From: Lachnospiraceae bacterium
GTDB taxonomy: Bacteria; Bacillota; Clostridia; Lachnospirales; Lachnospiraceae
Length of the DNA stretch: 64,000 bases
Reading direction: 5' to 3'
Assembly (NCBI GenBank): GCA_015056915.1
Contig: SVFK01000010.1
Span: 1 to 64,000 of the forward strand
A program made the translations under genes and the position numbers. Under the pieces are notes generated by a model. That model ran no database searches. It worked only from the letters and a program-made list of their open reading frames with translations, and was not told where the DNA came from. Positions 45,538 to 55,515 of this stretch are shown in pieces. The first letter of the stretch is position 1. The number at the start of each line of letters is the position of its first letter.

Positions 45538-46623
45538 TCATTGGTTCTTTAATCCGACCTGCAAAATAACTTCCTGCGCTATCTGTTCCAAAGGAACCAC
45601 CTGATCAGAAAGCTCTGCACCGATAACACTCTTTGGCATACCAAATACAATACTGCTGTTCTGATCCTGTGCAATTACATGCACCTTCTTTTTAGATTTC
45701 AAATTCTTGATACCCTCTGTACCGTCAGCTCCCATTCCGGTCATCACCACACACACAATACTGTCATAATGACTGTCCATCAGAGATTCATACATATAAT
45801 TTGCACAAGGTCTTACACCTTCTCTGGTCGGCTCATCAGACAAATGAAGAGTATATCTGCCTGTTGCCGATACCTTCACCTTCATATGCTTGCCACCCAT
45901 TGCAATGTATACCGTTCCCTTTTGCAATTCCTCACCTTCCTGAGCTTCCTTAACCGTGATTTCACTCAGGTCATTCAACCTTTCGGCCAAAGATGCTGTA
46001 AAACTCTTTGGCATATGCTGAACAATAAGTACCGGGGCATCCAATGTTGCCGGCAGCTTGGGTATTACAGATTGTAAGGCTTTCGGTCCGCCTGTGGAGC
46101 TTGCCAAAGCTACTATCTTACTTCCGGGCACCTTGGCGGCAGTTTTCTTGACAATATCTATCATCCTACCGGTAATTTGTCTGTCTGCCAGAATCTTCTC
46201 TCTTGACTCAAATACGGGCGGCTTACTGCGAGCCACAACATCAAGAATACGAAGTAATTCATTTTTAAAGGTATCCACGCGACAATCAATAGCATTGTCA
46301 GGCTTATGTATGAAATCCATTGCTCCCAATTCCAGAGCATCAAGTGTTGTTTTGGCTCCCTGCTTGGTATCTGTACTGGCCATTACCACCTTGGCAGAAA
46401 TCTTATACTTTCGCAGCTCCTCCAACAACTGAAGTCCATTCATCTTGGGCATGTTCACATCAAGAACCACTGCATCATATTGATTTCTGCTCAGAAGGTC
46501 AAAAGCCTCCAGACCATTGGTCGCTCTGTCAACAACTTGAAACCTTTCGTCGCTATTAATTATATCACAAAGCACCCTTCTCATGAGTGCAGAGTCATCA
46601 ACTACCAGTATTTTTTTTGTCAT
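45538..46623 (-). CDS. cheB: Chemotaxis response regulator methylesterase CheB
   Basis: The 361-residue enzyme removes methyl groups from receptors. The receiver domain (1-120) has phosphoacceptor Asp55 in YDAVVLDVNMPKMNG. The esterase domain (about 165-355) has Ser in ALASSTGGPKALQ, His in VQHMPKSFTASLAERL and Asp in VVMTGMGADGTEG. GAGG precedes the ATG. It is the first of the cheB-cheA-cheW-cheC-cheD run. No cheR gene is in the window. Confidence 0.96.
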   Translation of the reverse strand: MTKKILVVDDSALMRRVLCDIINSDERFQVVDRATNGLEAFDLLSRNQYDAVVLDVNMPKMNGLQLLEELRKYKISAKVVMASTDTKQGAKTTLDALELGAMDFIHKPDNAIDCRVDTFKNELLRILDVVARSKPPVFESREKILADRQITGRMIDIVKKTAAKVPGSKIVALASSTGGPKALQSVIPKLPATLDAPVLIVQHMPKSFTASLAERLNDLSEITVKEAQEGEELQKGTVYIAMGGKHMKVKVSATGRYTLHLSDEPTREGVRPCANYMYESLMDSHYDSIVCVVMTGMGADGTEGIKNLKSKKKVHVIAQDQNSSIVFGMPKSVIGAELSDQVVPLEQIAQEVILQVGLKNQ

Positions 46624-46662
46624 TTTTTACCTCTTCACCTAATATCTGTCATTATGTGACTT

Positions 46663-47382
46663 TTATTTTTCAGTATTTCTGAGTTTGCGCTCTTCTTCAA
46701 AGATATATTTAATAATATCTTCTCTTGTCTCCGCATTCATATTATAAAATTGCACACGGTGCTCGTATGTCCCCGGCTTATTATCCAAGTTTCGTGCAGC
46801 CAGTATCCTGCCTACTACTTCATACTTTTTTTGTTGACCACCTTTTTGCAGATAAAAGCTACAACAAATCAAGCTTTCCGGCTCATACCGCTGTTCAGAC
46901 ATAAATCGCAACCCTCCACCGCTGATATCCACAATAACGCTTCTTTTCAGCGGAAGTCCCGGTTGAAGCTCCAATGTTGCTTTCGAATCTATATGCTGTA
47001 TTTCCTCTTCCATAAGATTGCGTGCCCCCATCTCCAGAGCACAGCTGAATCTATAATATTCTCTTCTTTGATACTTTCGCAAATTACTGGTTAATTCCAA
47101 TACCAAAATATACACATTGCTACTCTTATATCGATCTATGATTCTTGCAGCACATTGATACAATCCGCTCTGACCGTATACAATGACATCATACTCTGAA
47201 TCCACCGGTAACAAAATCAGTTTGTTTTGTTCTATCGGCATCATAATTTCAAGAGTATCATCCGACAAAATCTCATAAACGGTACTATAATACGTCTTTT
47301 GCTCCGCTCCATTCTCCCCATGGCCATGCGCTATGACTTGTAAATCAATTTTATCCCCTTCAGATATAAACTTAGATAACAT
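46663..47382 (-). CDS. ycgR: YcgR-like PilZ-domain c-di-GMP receptor
   Basis: The 239-residue protein has an N-terminal YcgR-N-like domain (about 1-95) and a PilZ domain with the c-di-GMP-binding residues in YQRREYYRF and VDISGGGLRF. Proteins of this form act as brakes on the flagellar motor when c-di-GMP rises. AGGTG precedes the ATG. It lies between flhG and cheB in the operon, as ypfA-like genes do in some clostridia. Confidence 0.92.
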   Translation of the reverse strand: MLSKFISEGDKIDLQVIAHGHGENGAEQKTYYSTVYEILSDDTLEIMMPIEQNKLILLPVDSEYDVIVYGQSGLYQCAARIIDRYKSSNVYILVLELTSNLRKYQRREYYRFSCALEMGARNLMEEEIQHIDSKATLELQPGLPLKRSVIVDISGGGLRFMSEQRYEPESLICCSFYLQKGGQQKKYEVVGRILAARNLDNKPGTYEHRVQFYNMNAETREDIIKYIFEEERKLRNTEK

Positions 47383-47402
47383 CTTATCACCTCGTTTGTC
47401 TT

Positions 47403-48284
47403 TTACTTACCGTTATTGCTTCGCCCCACAATATGCGAGAAAAATGCTGCCATTCCACGCTTCGGCTGCCCTTCTGTTTCTTCCTTGCCCAGAAGTCTTA
47501 CTGCAATTTTCTCATATGCCAGGCTGGCCTTTGCTCCCGGATTCTGCATAGATACCGGCCGCTGCTGCATTACCGCTTTTGATACCTGTACATCCTGCGG
47601 TACGCTTCCAAGATATGTCATGGGTATCTTGAGATATCTGGTGACAACTGCATTCAGCTTTTGAAACAACACTTCGCCCTCCGCCTCTTTCTCTACCCGG
47701 TTGGCAATCATTTTAACCTTGGTCATATCTTCCCGAAATCTCGGATGTCGATATAAGGCCTTTAACAGGGAATACGAATCCGTAATGGAAGTGGGCTCCG
47801 GCGTTGTGACCAATAAAATCTCACCGCTGGCAACCAAAAATTCCAATACCGCATCTGCAATACCCGCACCGGTATCCACAATAATAATATCCGCAATAGA
47901 ATCCAACTCTGCAAGATTCTGAACAATATAGGACAGATAATCTCTGCTCAGATTGGACATTCCGGCGATACCGGAGCCACCCGAAATAAAGCCTACCTCC
48001 ATAGGCCCCCAGGTAATGATTTCTTTTATTTTTTTACCTTGATATATCAAATCACACAAATTATGCTTTGGCACAGCTCCAAACATAATCTCTATATTGG
48101 CAAGTCCGAAATCCGCATCAAGGATAATTACTTTTTTTCCAAGCTTACGAAACTGGATTGCAAGATTGATAGCCATATTCGATTTGCCGACACCACCCTT
48201 ACCGCTAGTGACCGTAATCACCCTTGCCAAGGGTCTGATTTGCTGACTTGCCTTTATGATTCGTAATTGTTCTGCCTGATCCAT
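47403..48284 (-). CDS. flhG: Flagellar number regulator FlhG (MinD/ParA ATPase)
   Basis: The 293-residue ATPase has the deviant Walker A VTSGKGGVGKSNMAINLA, switch I/II (VIILDADFGLANIEIM; IIIVDTGAGIADAVLEF) and a C-terminal amphipathic region. The N-terminal DQAEQLR segment matches the FlhF-activating motif. It controls flagellar number and placement with FlhF. It directly follows flhF (31 bases). Confidence 0.95.
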   Translation of the reverse strand: MDQAEQLRIIKASQQIRPLARVITVTSGKGGVGKSNMAINLAIQFRKLGKKVIILDADFGLANIEIMFGAVPKHNLCDLIYQGKKIKEIITWGPMEVGFISGGSGIAGMSNLSRDYLSYIVQNLAELDSIADIIIVDTGAGIADAVLEFLVASGEILLVTTPEPTSITDSYSLLKALYRHPRFREDMTKVKMIANRVEKEAEGEVLFQKLNAVVTRYLKIPMTYLGSVPQDVQVSKAVMQQRPVSMQNPGAKASLAYEKIAVRLLGKEETEGQPKRGMAAFFSHIVGRSNNGK

Positions 48285-48315
48285 ATTTTAAAGCTCCTAC
48301 ACCGCAAAGCCTCTA

Positions 48316-49563
48316 CTATTTACCGCCAAGAAGCTGCTTCACAGTTTTCTGTGGGTTAAAGGTTTCAATATCATCCGGTACATTTTGTCCATAAGTAACA
48401 TAGGCTATAGTAGCATCTGTCTGCAGCTTGATATTCAATATATTACCTACGGCATTGGTCTCATCCAGCTTGGTAAAGATAAGCTGATATTCTGTAATCT
48501 CACTGTATTTTTCTGCAATTTTGAGCAAATCGCTATATTTGGTCACAGCACTAAGCACCAGAAAGCTTTGGCATTCTGCTTTAGCCTTAACAGCCTCCAG
48601 CATGCTCTGCATCTTTTGTAGCTGCTCATCATTCTTATGGGAATGTCCTGCTGTATCCACAAATATATAATCATAGTCACCAAAATCGGCAACTGCATTA
48701 CAGAATTCCTCTTCCGTATAAATCACTCTGAAGGGCACCTCCAAAATATTGGCATAGGTTCTCAGCTGATCTGCCGCTGCAATACGATAGGTGTCCGTTG
48801 TCAGAAGCGCAATTTTTTTCTTCTTTTCCATGGAATAGTTGCTGGCAATCTTAGCTATGGTAGTCGTCTTTCCCACACCGGTAGGTCCTATAAACAATAC
48901 TACCTTTGTCCCTTTTTCTGCAGGTGTAATACCGGCACTCTTACCGAATTTCAGCACCATCTTCTGATAGATATTTGCCAGAATATAATCAAAGGGCATA
49001 TTGGGCTTTTTGACTTTATCAATATCCTCCAACATCTGGTTGGCATACTTTTCATCCACTTCGTTATCCAGCATGGTATTGTAAAGAAGACGTATAAACC
49101 TTTCGCGCTCGGAATAGTCACTTTTGCTTTCTTTCTCTGCCGTCTCGTCAGCATTCTCTTCCGTATTTTCAGAAGAAATCGTATTGTCCTCCACCATTTC
49201 CTGAGGGATTGCTGCCTTTTTCTCTTCGTCCGATTTCTTTAACTGATTTTCCAAAAGAATCTGCAGGCTGTCCAGCTTTTTCTCAATATTTTCAGTGTTG
49301 GCTCCTTGTGAAATAATTCCTCCGCCATTCTTTACCGCAGACTCTGCTTTACTACGTTTGGCCGCATTGTCTCTGGAGTATGCCTGCACATTTTCCTCTT
49401 CCAGCGCCACCGTTACTTCCACCTGCTTGGAACCGAATAAAGCCAGAATCCCCCTACGCTTTACATCCTTTACGTTCATAATAACAACGCCTTCACCAAG
49501 CTCGCGTTTAGCTGCCTCTACAGCTTCATTCTCTGTTTTCCCTATATATTTCTTAATTATCAT
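48316..49563 (-). CDS. flhF: Flagellar SRP-like GTPase FlhF
   Basis: The 415-residue protein has an N-terminal basic domain (about 1-110), a variable acidic middle (about 120-165), and the NG GTPase domain: G1 FIGPTGVGKTTTIAKI, DTYRIAAADQL, G3 FVDTAGHSH and G4 FTKLDETN. It places the flagellum. The start overlaps the flhA stop by 1 base (TAATG). Confidence 0.96.
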   Translation of the reverse strand: MIIKKYIGKTENEAVEAAKRELGEGVVIMNVKDVKRRGILALFGSKQVEVTVALEEENVQAYSRDNAAKRSKAESAVKNGGGIISQGANTENIEKKLDSLQILLENQLKKSDEEKKAAIPQEMVEDNTISSENTEENADETAEKESKSDYSERERFIRLLYNTMLDNEVDEKYANQMLEDIDKVKKPNMPFDYILANIYQKMVLKFGKSAGITPAEKGTKVVLFIGPTGVGKTTTIAKIASNYSMEKKKKIALLTTDTYRIAAADQLRTYANILEVPFRVIYTEEEFCNAVADFGDYDYIFVDTAGHSHKNDEQLQKMQSMLEAVKAKAECQSFLVLSAVTKYSDLLKIAEKYSEITEYQLIFTKLDETNAVGNILNIKLQTDATIAYVTYGQNVPDDIETFNPQKTVKQLLGGK

Positions 49564-51602
49564 TATACTGTCACCATCCCTACTGACTGCAATTCTACAT
49601 TGGATTCGACTTCATTATATGATACAACCACCAAATCTTTAAAATAATCCTCAGTCAATCGTTTAAAATACATGCGAACAATGGGTGAGGTAATAATAAT
49701 CGGATTTTTCCCCAAGTTCTCCAGTTTTTTTACCTCTTTGCTTACAGAATCAATAATTGCTCTTGCTCTGGCAGGGTCCAGATTCAGGAAAGCTCCTGTC
49801 TCCGTCTGCTTCACACTTCCCATGATTTCCTGTTCTATTTTAGGATCCAATGTCACCACACTGGTGGTTTCATGAGGTGAAAAATACTTTGTGGAAATTG
49901 CTCTTTTCAAACTCTGTCTCACATATTCCGTCAATATATCCGTATCCCGCGTGGTGGATGCATAATCTGCAAGAGTCTCCATAATCGTCAACAGGTCTCG
50001 AATAGAGATTCCTTCCTTAAGCAGATTCTGTAATACCTTTTGGATTTCACCCAGTCCCAACAGCTTGGGCACCAAATCCTCCACCAAGGATGGATTGGTC
50101 TCCTTCAAATTGTTGACCAGATTCTGCACATCCTGACGTGTCAACAGCTCAGAAATGTACTGTCTGATAATCTCAGTCAAATGTGTTGCAATAATGGAAG
50201 GCGGATCCACAACCGTATAGCCGAGGCTTTCTGCTCGTTCTCTCTGTCCTTCCGTAATCCATATTGCGGGAAGATGGAAGGATGGCTCAAAGGTAGGTAT
50301 ACCTGTAATTTCTTCCTCCACATACCCCGGATTCATCGCCATATAATGGTCAAAGAGAATCTCTCCCTCACTGACCTGAATTCCCTTTATTTTAATAATA
50401 TACTGATTGGGATTTAACTGAATATTATCTCGCAAACGAATAATGGGAACCACCGTACCAAGCTCCAACGCAATCTGCCTACGAATCATTACCACTCTGT
50501 CAAGCAAATCTCCGCCTTGGTTTACATCTGCAAGAGGAATAATTCCGTAACCGAATTCCAACTCGATAGGATCCACCTGCAGGAGACTGTTGACATTTTC
50601 CGGTTGTCGTATCTCCTCTGCCGCGGCCTCTTCGCTGTCTACCTCCTGCTCTATCTTTGCGGTTTCAATCGTACCTGCAATCGTACGTCCTGCTATAACA
50701 AACAGAAGACCCAGACCTACGAAAAGGATGGTATTCAAGGTCGTTGCAAATCCCAGTATCGCCAACATGGCACCTACAAGGTACAGCACCTTAGGGATAC
50801 CGAACAGCTGACCAATCAGAGTAGTACCAAAATCTGCATCCTTGCTTCCCTTTGTCACCAAAATACCGGTAGATAAGGATATTAACAGGGACGGAATCTG
50901 ACTTACCAGACCGTCTCCGATTGTAAGAATAGCGTATTTTTCAAGCGCCTCCGCCATTTCCATGTTTCCTCTGGAAACACCCATGACAAGACCACCCACA
51001 ATGTTAACCACCGTGAGAAGAAGACCCATGATGGCATCTCCCTTAACGTACTTAACAGCACCATCCATGGAGCCGAAAAAGCTTGCTTCCTCCTGAATTT
51101 TATCACGGCGCTTTTTGGCTTCGGCATCCGTAATGGCACCGGTGTTTAAGTCCGCATCAATAGCCATCTGCTTACCGGGCATAGCATCCAGAGTAAATCT
51201 TGCCGTCACTTCGGATACACGTTCCGAACCTTTATTGATAACCAAAAATTGTACCAATATCAGAATAATGAAAACAATAACACCAATGACCAAATCGCCG
51301 CCACCTACATACTCACCGAAGGTCGCTACTACGTTTCCGGCATAGCCGTCCCTTAAAATCAAACGTGTGGACGACACATTTAACGCAATTCGGAATATTG
51401 TAGTGAACAAAAGCATGGTGGGAAAATATGCCATATCCAACACTTCCTTGCTGAACATGGTGCCAAACATAATCGTTAATGCCAAGGCTATATTAATAGC
51501 AAGAAAAACATCAAGAAGGGTTGAGGGAATGGATATAATCAACATCAAAAAGGCCGCCATGATATACAATGCCACGCCTAAATCCGCTTTTCTTATCTTC
51601 AT
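49563..51602 (-). CDS. flhA: Flagellar type III export protein FlhA
   Basis: The 679-residue export-gate protein has eight N-terminal membrane helices (about 10-325) with the conserved FHIPEP-type cytoplasmic loop (SERVSEVTARFTLDAMPGKQMAIDADLN shown in part), then a linker and the large cytoplasmic domain (about 360-679) that binds chaperone-substrate complexes. The ATG at 51602 has AGGAG 8-9 bases upstream. It follows flhB by 73 bases. Confidence 0.97.
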   Translation of the reverse strand: MKIRKADLGVALYIMAAFLMLIISIPSTLLDVFLAINIALALTIMFGTMFSKEVLDMAYFPTMLLFTTIFRIALNVSSTRLILRDGYAGNVVATFGEYVGGGDLVIGVIVFIILILVQFLVINKGSERVSEVTARFTLDAMPGKQMAIDADLNTGAITDAEAKKRRDKIQEEASFFGSMDGAVKYVKGDAIMGLLLTVVNIVGGLVMGVSRGNMEMAEALEKYAILTIGDGLVSQIPSLLISLSTGILVTKGSKDADFGTTLIGQLFGIPKVLYLVGAMLAILGFATTLNTILFVGLGLLFVIAGRTIAGTIETAKIEQEVDSEEAAAEEIRQPENVNSLLQVDPIELEFGYGIIPLADVNQGGDLLDRVVMIRRQIALELGTVVPIIRLRDNIQLNPNQYIIKIKGIQVSEGEILFDHYMAMNPGYVEEEITGIPTFEPSFHLPAIWITEGQRERAESLGYTVVDPPSIIATHLTEIIRQYISELLTRQDVQNLVNNLKETNPSLVEDLVPKLLGLGEIQKVLQNLLKEGISIRDLLTIMETLADYASTTRDTDILTEYVRQSLKRAISTKYFSPHETTSVVTLDPKIEQEIMGSVKQTETGAFLNLDPARARAIIDSVSKEVKKLENLGKNPIIITSPIVRMYFKRLTEDYFKDLVVVSYNEVESNVELQSVGMVTV

Positions 51603-51675
51603 AACCCTCACTCCTTTCCTTTTGTTATTTTATCAAATGACAGCCATCTGTCGATTCTGCATCAGTAAAACAGCT

Positions 51676-52788
51676 CTACACTTTCCCTTGCAGATGATAT
51701 ACAAATGCCAGCACCTCTGCCACTGCCTGATACAATTCAGGTGGGACAGCCTGTCCCACATCCACGTTGGCGTAAAGCATACGCGCAAGGGGCTTATTTT
51801 CAACAATCTCAATATGATTTTCCCTTGCCACCTCTTTGATTTTGGCAGCCAGAAAATCTTCACCCTTTGCAATTACAATAGGGGCATCCGCCACCTGCGG
51901 ATCATATTTAATTGCCACAGCATAATGGGTCGGGTTGGTAATAACCACATCCGCCTGAGGCAGATTCTGCATCATACGACGCTGGGAAGCCTCCCTCATC
52001 TTCTGACGGATCTTTCCCTTAATCTGCGGATCTCCTTCCTGTTGCTTATACTCTTCTTTGATTTCCTGCTTAGTCATTCGCATATCCCTGCTGAATTTGA
52101 TTTTTTGGTACACAAAATCAGCAAATGCAATAACCATATATATAATCGCTATCCGGATACCTAGATCAGTAACTGTTTCTGCTACAAGCTGCAACGCCTG
52201 TAACAGGGGCATGTCATACAAATCAAACAACAGCACCCATTTATCCTCCAGATAATTGTAGCATATCCATATAATAAGACCGATTTTAGCGATAGATTTA
52301 ATCAGCTCCACTATCGCATTGATGGAAAATATCTTTTTAAATCCTGATATTGGGTTGATTTTATTGAATTTGGGTTTCATGGGCTTAGTGGTAGGCTTCC
52401 ACTTCACCTGCACCAAATCGCTAACAAATGCAATTACCATACCAATCAGCATAATGGGAGCCATAATTATGACTGACTCCAGCATCATCTCTCTAAAAAA
52501 CACATTGGCATCATTCTCAGGCATATGCCCTCTCCAGAAAATAGCCGTCTCTGAAATTTTGTTATATATATTGCCATACATAGACAAAAACTGGGTTCCC
52601 ATATTGCCCACCCAGAGTTTCAATACCAGAAACAGAGCAAGAAGTCCCAAACCATTGGCTATCTCTCTACTTTTCGCCACCTGTCCTTCTTTTCTGGCAT
52701 CAGCAAGCTTTTTCTGAGTAGCGGGTTCTGTTTTTTCTCCACCCATTCCTTCTTTGGCAAAGAATTGAAGATTATATTCTAAAATCAC
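51676..52788 (-). CDS. flhB: Flagellar export switch protein FlhB
   Basis: The 370-residue protein has four membrane helices and a cytoplasmic domain with the autocleavage motif NPTH (NPTHYAVAIKYDP), which switches export from hook to filament subunits. The conserved EKTEPATQKKLADARKEGQVAKS run opens the protein after a short extension. The start is GTG at 52788, with GGAGG upstream, overlapping the fliR stop by 4 bases (GTGA). Confidence 0.96.
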   Translation of the reverse strand: MILEYNLQFFAKEGMGGEKTEPATQKKLADARKEGQVAKSREIANGLGLLALFLVLKLWVGNMGTQFLSMYGNIYNKISETAIFWRGHMPENDANVFFREMMLESVIIMAPIMLIGMVIAFVSDLVQVKWKPTTKPMKPKFNKINPISGFKKIFSINAIVELIKSIAKIGLIIWICYNYLEDKWVLLFDLYDMPLLQALQLVAETVTDLGIRIAIIYMVIAFADFVYQKIKFSRDMRMTKQEIKEEYKQQEGDPQIKGKIRQKMREASQRRMMQNLPQADVVITNPTHYAVAIKYDPQVADAPIVIAKGEDFLAAKIKEVARENHIEIVENKPLARMLYANVDVGQAVPPELYQAVAEVLAFVYHLQGKV

Positions 52789-53567
52789 GTCATGCCTCCG
52801 ATAAAGGAAACCATCATTTGTTTCATTTCCTGATACACAAAATCAGCTGCTGACGGCAGTAATGATGCAGTAAAAAATAACGCACATAAGCCTGCCAAAA
52901 TCTTGAGCTGAATACCAACCGCAAACATGTTCATCTGCGGAGAAACCTTAGCCAGCACGCCGAGAATTGCGTTCAGCAGTAATATCACACAAAAAATCGG
53001 CAATACAATCCGAAAGCCGATAATAATGTATTCACTCATAAAGGTAATCATTGCTTCCAGCAGCCTGTCCGAGTGAAAAACAGCTCCGTTAACAGGAATT
53101 AGTGTAAAGCTGTCTGCCAAAGCGCCAAACAAATATCGATACATTCCCGAAGCAATCAACATCAGCATAAATGCATACTGATATAAAACACCTGAAATAC
53201 TGGAGCTTTGTCTTGTGGTAGGATCCATCAGGGTAGCCATAGACAAACCGGTCTCCATATCTGCCACAGAACCTGCAAAATTCACAATCGCAGTACAGAT
53301 ATTGGCGCCAAAGCCTATAAGTAAGCCGGATACCACTTCCTTCATAACAATCAATGCATACTCCATCACCGAGTCATAATATACTGCCGGAGCAGGAGTC
53401 AGCGACTGATACAGAAGAAGTGCCGTAAAAAAACTGATTGCAATGCGTACTCTTGCAGGAGTATTGCTCATACTAAAAAAAGGAGCAATAAACACAAAAC
53501 AGGAAACCCGGGTAAATATCAGCAGGAAATATTCTAAATCATAAATAGAAAAAGAAACATCAAGCAT
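52785..53567 (-). CDS. fliR: Flagellar export protein FliR
   Basis: The 260-residue export-gate protein is almost entirely membrane helices, with the usual FTRVSCFVFIAPFFS, EYALIVMKEVVSGLLIGF and ADSFTLIPVNG segments. It ends 4 bases into flhB. With FliP and FliQ it forms the core export channel. GGAG lies 6 bases before the ATG. Confidence 0.96.
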   Translation of the reverse strand: MLDVSFSIYDLEYFLLIFTRVSCFVFIAPFFSMSNTPARVRIAISFFTALLLYQSLTPAPAVYYDSVMEYALIVMKEVVSGLLIGFGANICTAIVNFAGSVADMETGLSMATLMDPTTRQSSSISGVLYQYAFMLMLIASGMYRYLFGALADSFTLIPVNGAVFHSDRLLEAMITFMSEYIIIGFRIVLPIFCVILLLNAILGVLAKVSPQMNMFAVGIQLKILAGLCALFFTASLLPSAADFVYQEMKQMMVSFIGGMT

Positions 53568-53578
53568 GCAGTTCTCCT

Positions 53579-53851
53579 TTATCTATGTATGTATAAGCTG
53601 AAATCCGACCACAACTGTGTCGTGTACTCCACCATATTGGTCATCATCCAGGACCCTAATATTGCCAAGGCCAAAAATACACAGACAATCTTGGGTACAA
53701 AGGTCAGTGTCTGCTCCTGAATGGAGGTCACGGTCTGAAAAATACTGACAATCAGACCCACCACCAAAGATACCAATAATATCGGAAGGGATACCTTTAT
53801 AATCAAAAATAATGCATTACTTGCCATTTCAGTAACCGCATCAACTGTCAT
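53579..53851 (-). CDS. fliQ: Flagellar export protein FliQ
   Basis: The 90-residue protein has two membrane helices (about 12-40 and 50-77) with the conserved ISIFQTVTSIQEQTLTFVPK linker (first residues VSIFQ). AAAGGA precedes the ATG. Gaps to fliP and fliR are 25 and 11 bases. Confidence 0.96.
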   Translation of the reverse strand: MTVDAVTEMASNALFLIIKVSLPILLVSLVVGLIVSIFQTVTSIQEQTLTFVPKIVCVFLALAILGSWMMTNMVEYTTQLWSDFSLYIHR

Positions 53852-53876
53852 TTCCTTTCACCCTCTCTTAACTACG

Positions 53877-54740
53877 TCAGTAGAATGTTTGCACAAGCTG
53901 TCCGATAATCAGGTTCCATCCATCTGCTAATACAAAAAGCAGTATTTTAAACGGCATGGAAATTGTTGTAGGCGGTAGCATCATCATACCCATACTCATG
54001 AGCGTAGATGCAACCACCATATCTACCACAATGAACGGTATATATATCATAAAGCCTATCCAGAAGGCCGTACGAAGCTCGCTGACCATAAAACTGGGAA
54101 CCAATACAGAATTGGGAATTGCCTCCAGCGTTCCGTCCCACTCCAAATCAGCTATATTCATAAACATCTGCACATCCTTGACCTGAGTCTGCGGATACAT
54201 AAACTCACGAAGCGGAAGCATGCCACGCTCCAACGCCTGCTCCTGCGTTATGACGCCTTCTTCAAAGGGCACAATCGCCTCGTCATACACTCTTTCAATG
54301 GTAGGCTCCATAATAAAAAAGGTTAAAATCAACGCAAGACCGATTAATATCTGATTAGGCGGTGCTGTTTGTGTATTTAATGCAGCACGCGTAAAATGCA
54401 ATACAATAATGATTCTGGTAAAGGATGTCATCATAATGATGAGCATCGGCGCCAAAGCAATTAATGTAAGCGTTATTAAAATCCTAAGAGAACCATTAAT
54501 CTCTCCGTTACCATCATTGTATGTAATGCTTACTACATTTTCTGTATTTAATTGATATAATTCATCCTGTGTCTGTGCTGTTCCTGCCGGATTATGAACG
54601 GTTGAGATATCCGTTTCTCCCGTGAGATTGGATTCCGTCGCCCGAACAGGCTGCGATATACAGATACACAATATGCCTACCGTAACCAGCAGGCATATTG
54701 ATGTTATTATTTTTTTCCAGTGAAATCTATCTGTCTTCAT
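53877..54740 (-). CDS. fliP: Flagellar export protein FliP
   Basis: The 287-residue protein has an N-terminal signal-like helix, a linker of about 50 residues, and the four-helix FliP domain with MLIIMMTSFTRIIIVLHFTR, TPPNQILIGLAL-type and MLPPTTISMPFKILLFVLADGW. AAAGGA precedes the ATG; fliO ends 3 bases upstream. Confidence 0.97.
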   Translation of the reverse strand: MKTDRFHWKKIITSICLLVTVGILCICISQPVRATESNLTGETDISTVHNPAGTAQTQDELYQLNTENVVSITYNDGNGEINGSLRILITLTLIALAPMLIIMMTSFTRIIIVLHFTRAALNTQTAPPNQILIGLALILTFFIMEPTIERVYDEAIVPFEEGVITQEQALERGMLPLREFMYPQTQVKDVQMFMNIADLEWDGTLEAIPNSVLVPSFMVSELRTAFWIGFMIYIPFIVVDMVVASTLMSMGMMMLPPTTISMPFKILLFVLADGWNLIIGQLVQTFY

Positions 54741-54743
54741 TAT

Positions 54744-55118
54744 CTATTCCTTTGATTGGTCATCATTACTGGAATCTTTTTTTACTGCACGTTCAAGCAT
54801 TTCTTTAAAATTCAGACTCAACTGTTGAGGGCGAGCCTCCTTTAGCTGCTCCTTTGGGACCTCACCTAACATAGTTACTGTATCCTTACATACTGCAATC
54901 ACCATATAGGTATCACCCGCACGAATAATCTGAATATACTTATTATTGGAAATACGGGTAGTCTCAATTACCTCAATATTGCAATTCACATTCTGCTGCT
55001 TCTGATAATTGGCAATCCACTTTGTAACATAAGTCGTAACTGCCAACACCACAATGAATATAAGTAGCACAACAATAAATTGCACATAACTGTCACTGCT
55101 TCCTGTCAAAAGTATCAT
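54744..55118 (-). CDS. fliO: Flagellar export protein FliO
   Basis: The 124-residue protein has one N-terminal helix (about 10-33) and a cytoplasmic domain with IEVIETTRISNNKYIQIIRAG and YMVIAVCKDTVTMLGEV, as in FliO, which assists FliP assembly. It starts on the last base of the cheY stop (TAATG). FliO is poorly conserved, so the call leans on position directly before fliP. Confidence 0.88.
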   Translation of the reverse strand: MILLTGSSDSYVQFIVVLLIFIVVLAVTTYVTKWIANYQKQQNVNCNIEVIETTRISNNKYIQIIRAGDTYMVIAVCKDTVTMLGEVPKEQLKEARPQQLSLNFKEMLERAVKKDSSNDDQSKE

Positions 55119-55480
55119 TAACCGATTACCTTCTTTACTGCTTCCAGAACACGCTCTGCCTGAAAGGGTTTCACAATAAAGTCCTTTGCGCCTGCTTGAA
55201 TAGATTCAATAACCATTGCCTGCTGTCCCATTGCCGAACACATAATAACCTGTGAACCGGCATCCAGCTTCTTAATTTCCTTCAATGCCTGAATACCATC
55301 CATCTCCGGCATGGTAATATCCATAAGAACCAAATCAGGGCTTACTTCCTTATACTTATCAATAGCCTTTAGTCCGTTTTCAGCCTCACCTGCAACGGTG
55401 TATCCGTTCTTTGTCAGAATATCTTTGATCATCATTCTCATAAAAGCCGCATCATCGCAGATCAAAATATTTTTAGCCAT
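55118..55480 (-). CDS. cheY: Chemotaxis response regulator CheY
   Basis: The 120-residue single-domain receiver carries phosphorylation signals from CheA to the switch. Phosphoacceptor Asp54 lies in PDLVLMDITMPEMDG; the acidic pair is in LICDDAAFM and the conserved Lys in FIVKPFQ. The ATG at 55480 has GGAGG 8 bases upstream; an ATG two codons earlier is only 2 bases from that site. It is placed between fliY and fliO, as in B. subtilis. Confidence 0.97.
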   Translation of the reverse strand: MAKNILICDDAAFMRMMIKDILTKNGYTVAGEAENGLKAIDKYKEVSPDLVLMDITMPEMDGIQALKEIKKLDAGSQVIMCSAMGQQAMVIESIQAGAKDFIVKPFQAERVLEAVKKVIG

Positions 55481-55515
55481 ATGCATTTCCTCCGTTTTGA
55501 CCTTTTATTCTATAC